Shown in pieces: positions 57,605 through 64,000 of a DNA stretch of 64,000 bases (position 1 is its first letter; the number at the start of each line of letters is the position of its first letter). A model generated the notes under the pieces. It saw only the letters and a list, made by a program, of their open reading frames with translations, was not told the DNA's origin and ran no database searches. This DNA comes from Avena insularis (taxonomy: Eukaryota; Streptophyta; Magnoliopsida; Poales; Poaceae), in NCBI GenBank assembly GCA_023614405.1, contig CM042690.1, forward strand, positions 664,772,802 to 664,836,801, written 5' to 3'. The position numbers and the translations under genes are program-made.

Positions 57605-58750
57605 GAGGGGAGAGGGACGAGAGAGACGTGCACGACAGTTCTTATCTTCTCCTCCAAGCGGCGGCGGGCATCGTGGCGCAACGACGATGACAGACGGCAT
57701 CGACGCCTACACGCAGGAGCTTGTACCCTGCGAAGAAGACGACACCAAAACATTACCTGGGGTAGGCCGCAGCTAGGCTGGCTTCTGGTGGCTGTGTGCG
57801 CTGTAGTTAGGAGAGAGAGAGGCAGTTAGCTAGGTTGTGGCCTAGTTGGAGTTAGGAAGCTATTTTTATTTTCTAGAACAATTTCCTAATCCTTGTTCCT
57901 TCTCTTTTTGTATCTTGAAAAATATTTACTATTTTGAGTTATTTGAAAATACTAGAGAGTTTGAAAATATGGAAAAAATATTCAGGGCCGTTTTATACAA
58001 TTTGGGCTCCACATATTTTAGAAATTTAATTTTGAAACCATTTTGGGGAGGAATTTTACTTAGAGAGAAACAAATAAGAGAGTTATGGTTTTATTTTCTT
58101 CTTCTTTTCAATGCATATTTCTTTAATTCAAAAAATGAATGCAGATACTCATGATGCATAGGAGAAAACTCTAATTAGGATTTAGAAAACTAGGGTTGTG
58201 ATAGAGCCACAACAGAGGTCTACATGAAAAAGATACGGATTGATGATGTGATTTCATTTCGGCAATTTATTTGGAGTTTCATTAACTATATCTTCCCAAT
58301 TTCGTGATCGAGTTTTGACTTACTCTAGACAAATTTCATAAAGCTCATCTCACCCTTCCAATGTTACACATAACATTCGTGTTGTAAGTTTTCGTTTAGG
58401 ACGGACATAGGAGAAAATATATGTGCATCTCACTAGTGAACTACTATACTTTAACGTGTGTTCATGTGTGGCTGCGTTTTTGTTCAACCCCTCTCTCATC
58501 TATCCCTTGATCACTACTTTGTTAGTCCATCGTTTCATCTTGAGGTCTACATGGAAAATATGGACATGGACGATTCCACTAAGGCAATCCATTACGGGTT
58601 TCGGTAACATCAAAATTTCAGTTTCATGTTTATGTATGGGCTAATTTTCGACCAGTTTCGTCAAATTCATGGCACGCAATCAATCGCTTCAAATTTCCTT
58701 TGACCACTAGTTCATCTCGCTGTTTTCCACCGCTTCCAACTTGCAAAGTC
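57605..58750. other. Intergenic sequence with a repeat-like block
   Basis: 57605-57845 is GC-rich with GAGAGA runs. 57850-58160 is AT-rich. 58310-58560 resembles 33400-33599, so it is probably a diverged repeat copy. No gene was seen. Confidence 0.4.
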
Positions 58751-59250
58751 TTTGTTTTGTTTCAAGGCTTCATAAACAAATTGGTTATGAGTTATCTGGA
58801 AGCGTGGTGATATAGGAGGTAATTGTACCATGTTGAGAAAAGATGAGAGCAACATCACTAACACAGATAAGTAACACACAAAGATTGCATCACTGGATCT
58901 CACTAACAGAACGAAACACCGGCCTCCAGTTCATGTCCTCATGCAAGGAAATGGAATGCAGGAAACCAAAAAGACTCCCTGAACATGGTTTTTCTTTCAT
59001 GTTTTTGGCATGCCATGCCCCTGGTTCCTCTTCCTGTAGGTTCGTATTCAGAATCTCAACCAGCATTCTATTAATCATCAGGTGACAAAAGTACATGTAT
59101 CAAGTCTCTGCCAAATGGCCTACTTTCGAGGAACATATAAATGGGTGTTTGGACGAGGGGCACTGTTGGACTAAATACCAAAACTCCCTAAACAAAAACC
59201 CCTCGGTCAGACACCCTTCTGCCCTAATAGATGGGTTTGGCAGATACCAA

Positions 59251-61631
59251 CTACATGTCCGTGCTGCAGTATGGCGAGTTAAATCCTAGTCCAGTAACTC
59301 TGGCGTTGAGGGAGGAACATGCCAGGTAGGACCCTTTCCCAACCAAAGAAACGTCTTGCATCACTATGCCGTCGCAGTGGACAGCACTACTGCAGTTGAA
59401 ATTGACGGCGATCCTGGAAGCACTAGTTCCGTGTATCCTGATGTAGCGTATGTTATGTATGGCAACCGCTGATTCCTGCAAGAAAAAAAAAAGATGCATT
59501 TTATATCATGTCAGCGCCGCTAGAATGGGCGGTCAGGAACTGAAGAAAGAAATCTGAATATCTCGCAGCACAAGTACCTGTGCGGAACATGGTATCTTGG
59601 AGTCGCAGTAGTTCTGGTCGATGATTATAGGATTAGTGACGTTGAACATCTTGATGTCTTGGAAAGTGATCCTCTCTGCATACCCTTCTCCTCCCTGTCG
59701 ATGGAATCATTACAAACATTGAGTGCGCGTAATGCTAAGTGCCTCATAATTGGGATTATTATGCTAGTACTGCTAGATTTGTGGGGTAGTAGCAGAAGAT
59801 TGCACGGGTCCCATTTTACAGGCAACTCAAATTTGAAAAGGCAGGAAAAACTGGTGCAGGTTTGGTGGCATGGCATGGCAGCCTAGCAGGCAGCAGCGAG
59901 GAGGTCATGCATCACCTGCCAAGTTTTGATCCGCACACCGTTGGTTGTGCCCACCAGCGTGGCCCTCTCCACCCGCACGTCAGAGACACTGGCCCATGAT
60001 TTGTTCGCTCCTAGACTACCAATGCTGCAGGAGCAACCAATGCCAACAGAACGTCAGTACGTCAGACAAAACAAAAAACCCTGTACAGTACAGTGTCTTA
60101 TTTCAATGTCTTGAAGCGACAGTGGAAGCGTCAACGATGGAAGGATATTCAAATCAGTGTTGACCATTAGGAGTAGGAATAAGGTTACTAGCACATATTC
60201 ATCAGAAATCCATGGTGGTAAGTAATTTGAAGTTGTAATACTGCTAAAAATTGGCATCATAAATATTATGCTCGATATTACTGAAAATAAGACATACCTT
60301 ATTCCATGGCCCGGCCCACAAAATATGCCTGTTGCCCGTACGAACTCAGAGCCAGAAACAATGGATATGCAGTCATCGCCTGCACCAACCGGATCAAAAT
60401 GGGAGCAATCAATCAAAAAAAAATCGCATAATCACACAACTATATCTGACGATGCATTGGATTGGAACGAGTCGAACTGTATATACCTGTGCTGATGGTG
60501 CAGTCGCTGATGGACACTTCTCTGCTGTTGGAGACGTGGATGCCGTCAGTGTTGGGGCTCCATCCTGGAGCGGTGACGAACAGCCGCGAGACGAGCACTT
60601 TCCAGCAGTAGGCGACCACGACGTGAATCTGCATGCTGTCTCTCACCTCCAGGTCGTCCACCACCAGATGGGTGCAGCTCCTGAAGTACAGCGCCTGCAT
60701 GCAACAGGTTTTGCCAATCGATGAGAAACATTTCAGAGGTCTGACCGATCGATCGTTTTACAACTTTGAAATCTCGGGGTCGGGAAGGTACCGTCGGGCC
60801 AGGGACGCATGGCTGTTGGGAGGATCGGGAAGAAAAAGAAGCAGCAGGTTCAGAGAGTCAGGTTCCATTCCCTGTCGCAGAAATGTACAGGTTGGAGGGC
60901 AAGTACAAGGAGGAGCGGGGCACGTGGTACCATGGATTTGTCGACCTTGCAGGAGTTGATCCACCACTCGTCCCCGTTCCCGTTGAGCGTCCCGCCGCCC
61001 GTGACATGGAGGCTGTCGATGGCGTTGAACGTGATCCATCGGTCCGGGAGATCGCCGTCGAGCCATGCTGACCGGTTCGACGGAGCCTCCAGCGTTCCCT
61101 GGATCTGATCACACACGAAACATCACGAGATTCAGAGGAAAGCAATAATCAAAATACAGTACACGGTGTCGTGATCACCGATAGCCTCACCACTGCAGTG
61201 ACCGAGGTAGCTCTGCAGGGGCCAGTGAAGCTGAGGGGCATCAGGAGGTAGGACTTCCGCGCGGGCACGAGGAACACGGACGGCTCATAGGAGGAGTTGC
61301 AGGCGTCCTTCCATGCCCTGAGAAACGCCTGTGACGCACAAGTGTTACAGAGAAACTAGTAGAAAAGCAGAGAAGCTCTGGTTAGTGGTTAGTTCCATAC
61401 CTCCGTGGCGTCGCCGCCGGCTGACGCGCCGTAGCCGTCGACGTCGAATACCCTGGGCGGAGGCCCCAGGCTGAGCACCGGCGCGGGCGCGGCCGCGTCT
61501 GGACTTTCTGCGGCCGGGACATCAGCAGCTTCAGGAGGGAAGGCGATCGGCTCTGAACTGGCGTGCGGAAACATGTAGAGAAGAATTGATACGGTAGTAA
61601 TGGAGGCCAAAGGAAACTTCCGTGGACCCAT
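59251..61631 (-). CDS. Polygalacturonase (pectinase, glycoside hydrolase family 28), 427 aa, eight exons
   Basis: The exons on the minus strand are 61631-61401, 61328-61191, 61104-60931, 60694-60487, 60379-60298, 60024-59916, 59694-59578 and 59475-59251. All junctions are GT-AG and the 1284-bp CDS has no stop before TAG 59251-59253. Residues 1-27 form a signal peptide (ITTVSILLYMFPHASS), so the enzyme is secreted to the cell wall. The GH28 motifs are complete: NTD 229-231, DD 252-253, GHG 274-276, RIK 309-311. These form the active site that hydrolyses alpha-1,4-galacturonan. The exon 3/4 join (about residue 181) is a few residues shorter than in relatives, which usually have a Cys and Pro-Thr-Ala there. 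Either the splice site differs or this is a small deletion. It cannot be told from sequence whether the enzyme is endo- or exo-acting, or where it is expressed. Confidence 0.95.
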
Positions 61632-61741
61632 ATGGGGCAGTAGAGCTATAACTCAACAGAAGAGAGAGATTGACTCGGTGATTGTGGAGGAGAGGAAGGG
61701 ACTAGCAGAGCGTGCATGCTCTTCTCGGAGAGAATACTCTG

Positions 61742-61749
61742 TATATATA
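61742..61749 (-). promoter_or_regulatory. TATA box of the polygalacturonase gene
   Basis: TATATATA, 111 bp upstream of the ATG on the minus strand. This spacing predicts a transcription start near 61710-61715 and a leader of about 80 bases. Confidence 0.7.
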
Positions 61750-61799
61750 CTCTAGCAATGCAAGTATACGTATAGGATGTGCAGTGCAACATCATCCTC

Positions 61800-62580
61800 A
61801 TCCTCTCATGAAAAGGGAAATCTTAATGACAGATGAATTAGTAGCCTTTTAAGCGCGAAGTGGCTGTTGAATGATAGCTAAAGAAGGTCGAATTGACATA
61901 TTTGACTTTGCACCCGATCGTAATTAACAATATTGTGTTGCTAAATCTGTTAACTAATATATTGAAATTACTCATTACCACTTTCCTATACAAGGTGATG
62001 CCAAGTAATGCAATAAATTACCTAGAAATGGTACTCTTTAAAAAGATGCGATTATGTATCGGCCATCTTTATAAACGAAATCTTTGTTTGCCAATTTATC
62101 GCAATGTATCTAGATAGCGCAAACAAGATTTTTTTTAAAGATCTTCTAGGTTGTCACCGAGAGCGACGATTCTACCGGCGCCGGTACATATAGGAGTGTC
62201 ATCCACCACACCTTTTAATTTTTGAGATCCGTGTCCTAGAGGTCTGTTATCTCACCGCTTGTTAGTTCCGTTCGTGGATCCATTTGCATGCAGCTACGTC
62301 CCTTGACCAAACCGATGAGTTTGATTATATTAATGAACTACTTTTTGGGTTACCACATGCACGCCACTGTTAGTTTCGTACGTGGCCGCACCCGCTCTAC
62401 CAGATCACATTTTCTTTGTGCATGGAACAAAACGCATGTGCACGCGCTACGAGCAAATAAAAAGAATTAAAATAAAGAGATTACGGATGCAGTTAACAGA
62501 CCAGCTCTAATGTTTTAAAGATTTTCTAACCGACTTTTCAGGTCACAATAAAAACGGTCCTTTCGCACCTATTTTTTTTA
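61800..62580. other. Upstream intergenic region of the polygalacturonase gene
   Basis: AT-rich with no supported ORF or recognised repeat. Distal promoter elements could lie here. Confidence 0.4.
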
Positions 62581-62929
62581 TTGAGAAAATATGAAACATA
62601 ACCGAAACTTGAGAAACAAGATTGAAAACCACACCGGGCCGCTGGCCGTTTCGCTCGTGACGGCCGCTGCTCACCCGCCGGCCTTCGCGCGAGCCGCTAG
62701 CGCCGTCCGCTTGACCGGCGGCTCCGGCCCCTACCGTACCGTCCGGGCTTCGGCAAAAAACACGCCGTCTGCCACCGTGTAGTCCGGGCTCCGGCCGCCA
62801 CCATGTCGTCTGCCACCACGTCGTCCCTGCACCGCCTGATAAAGCATTGATGCGGACCGTGCCGGCCACCGGCCGCTTCGCCCGTGCCGATTGTAGCCCA
62901 CACCGTCGGCCGCTCGCCCGCATGTGAAA
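62581..62929. other. GC-rich block next to the tandem repeat
   Basis: GCCGGCC/CCGCC-rich sequence with short similar words (CTTCGGCAAAAAACACGCCG, CCACCATGTCGTCTGCCACC). Open frames on both strands are compositional. It may be part of the same repeat as 62930-64000. Confidence 0.4.
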
Positions 62930-63170
62930 CATCTTTCTGTGGTTTGAATTGTTTGAAATATGCTTGTGTGATTTTGGTTGTTTGAAACATCTTTTTGTGG
63001 TTTGAATTGTTTCAAACAAGCTGGTTTTAATTTATCGAAACATGATTATGTGGTTTCATTTGTTCTTGGATGATGGTTTAAATTGTTTCATACATGTTTC
63101 ATGGTTTTAAATATTTCAAACATGCTTTTATAGTTCAATTTATTAAAATATGGTTTTGTGGTGGAGTTGG
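62930..63170 (-). repeat. Inverted arm of the TGTTTCAAA repeat
   Basis: Contains words such as GTGGTTTGAATTGTTTGAAA and GGTTTCATTTGTT, which are the reverse complements of the units to the right (TTTCAAACAATTCAAACCAC). It is separated from them by a GC-rich spacer (about 63165-63245). Confidence 0.7.
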
Positions 63171-63249
63171 ACGCGGAGGCGCCCGCGGCACGACCTTAAC
63201 TTCCCCGATGTTGTATCGCCCTCTCGACGAGACCTTGTTAAAACCTCTA

Positions 63250-64000
63250 AAACATGTCTCAAACATTTTTAACCACTAATATATGTTTGAAACAATAGAA
63301 ATCATATTATCAAAAGAACCAGAATTACAAGACCAAGTTTCATTTAATCGAAACCACAAAACTATGTTTCAAACAATTGAAAAACAAATTCAAGCATTTG
63401 AAATCAATAAAACATGTTTAAAACATTTGAAACCATAAGTACTTATTTCAAACAATTGAAACCACCACATAAGAATAACAAGAACCACAAGGCCAAGTTT
63501 CATTTAATTGAAACCATAAAACCATGTTTCAAACAATTAGAACCACAAATTTAAGGATTTAAAACCAATAAAACATATTTGAAACATTTGAAACCACTAA
63601 TATATGTTTCAAATAATTGAAACCACCTTATAAGAATAACCAAAACCACAAGATCAAGTTTCATTTAATTGAAACCACAAAACCATGTTTCAAACAATTC
63701 AAACCGCTACTTCGAATATTTGAAACCACAAAACTATGTTTCAAACAATTCAAACCGCTACTTCAAATATTTGAAACCACTAAAACATGTTTCAAACATT
63801 TAAAACCACTAATACTTGTTTGAAACAACTGAAACCACCATATAAGATGAACCGGAAACCCAAGACCAAGTTTAATTTAATTGAAACAACAAAACTATGT
63901 TTCAAACAATTGAAACCATCAATTCAAGCATTTGAAACCAATAAAATATGTTTAGAGCATTTGAAACCACAACTACTTGTTTCAAAAAATTGAAACCACC
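63250..64000 (+). repeat. Higher-order tandem repeat, units of about 160 bp, open at the window end
   Basis: Units starting with GACCAAGTTTCATTTAAT begin at 63331, 63491, 63652 and 63864. The lengths are 160, 161 and 212 bp; the third is longer because one sub-unit of about 52 bp is duplicated. Sub-repeats of about 26 bp follow the pattern TGTTTCAAACAATTGAAACCAC. The reading frame through it gives repeated FETTKxCFKQFKP peptides, which I regard as a by-product of the repeat. Confidence 0.85.

Noticed and set aside
63617..63993. Repeat-protein-like frames (FETTKxCFKQFKP)
   Set aside because: They follow directly from the tandem repeat. Unit lengths of 160, 161 and 212 bp are not all multiples of three, so no frame is maintained.
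62930..64000. CRISPR-like array
   Set aside because: The repeats are degenerate and lack uniform spacers, and the sequence is a plant nuclear genome.
1..64000. A new multi-gene defence or metabolic system
   Set aside because: Only three plausible host genes occur, of unrelated type. All other coding sequence is explained by transposable elements or is too broken to support.

Overview
This is nuclear DNA from a grass of the wheat/barley tribe (Triticeae). The evidence is the repeat content: BARE/Angela/WIS-type Copia LTRs (TGTTGGAAATATGCCC start, CCCCTACA end), Gypsy elements with tRNA-Asp or tRNA-iMet primer sites, Stowaway MITEs with CTCCCTC ends, a Mutator-type MITE and a Helitron, all nested around a few intron-bearing plant genes. 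No bacterial, organellar, CRISPR or tRNA/rRNA genes were recognised. Family assignments rest on reading motifs by eye; no database search was possible.

Layout. (1) 1-11312: a minus-strand Ty3/Gypsy element with a chromodomain-like integrase tail and very long LTRs (about 4.75 kb). Its 3' LTR is cut by the window start. It sits inside a plus-strand Copia element (11313-15602), which also carries a 379-bp Helitron in its protease region. (2) 15603-21500: a gene island with a small predicted plastid protein (plus) and a five-exon coiled-coil protein of 548 aa (minus), convergent. (3) 21527-33600: a truncated and an intact copy of a Mutator-type MITE, a degenerate host-gene fragment split by a short-LTR Copia element, a Gypsy LTR fragment inside that Copia, several Stowaway MITEs and a poly(A)-tailed retrosequence. 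(4) 33600-57604: a deep nest. A decayed minus-strand element (LTR 57166-57604, gag-like ORF) is interrupted by two solo LTRs and by a 16.3-kb Gypsy element, which itself holds an 8.2-kb BARE/Angela-like Copia. The last two encode Gag-type proteins but no recognisable pol, so both look non-autonomous. (5) 58750-61750: a complete eight-exon polygalacturonase gene (GH28, 427 aa, minus) with a signal peptide and TATA box. (6) 62930-64000: a higher-order tandem repeat (units of about 160 bp) with an inverted arm, running off the window end.

Functionally only three loci look like working plant genes: the polygalacturonase (pectin cleavage in the cell wall), the coiled-coil protein and the small plastid-like protein. 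Nothing suggests that they act together. The rest is a record of transposition. No defence system, biosynthetic cluster or other new multi-gene system is visible. The most unusual items are the two gag-only LTR elements, the Mutator MITE with its exact 9-bp target duplication, the Helitron insertion and the higher-order repeat at the right edge.
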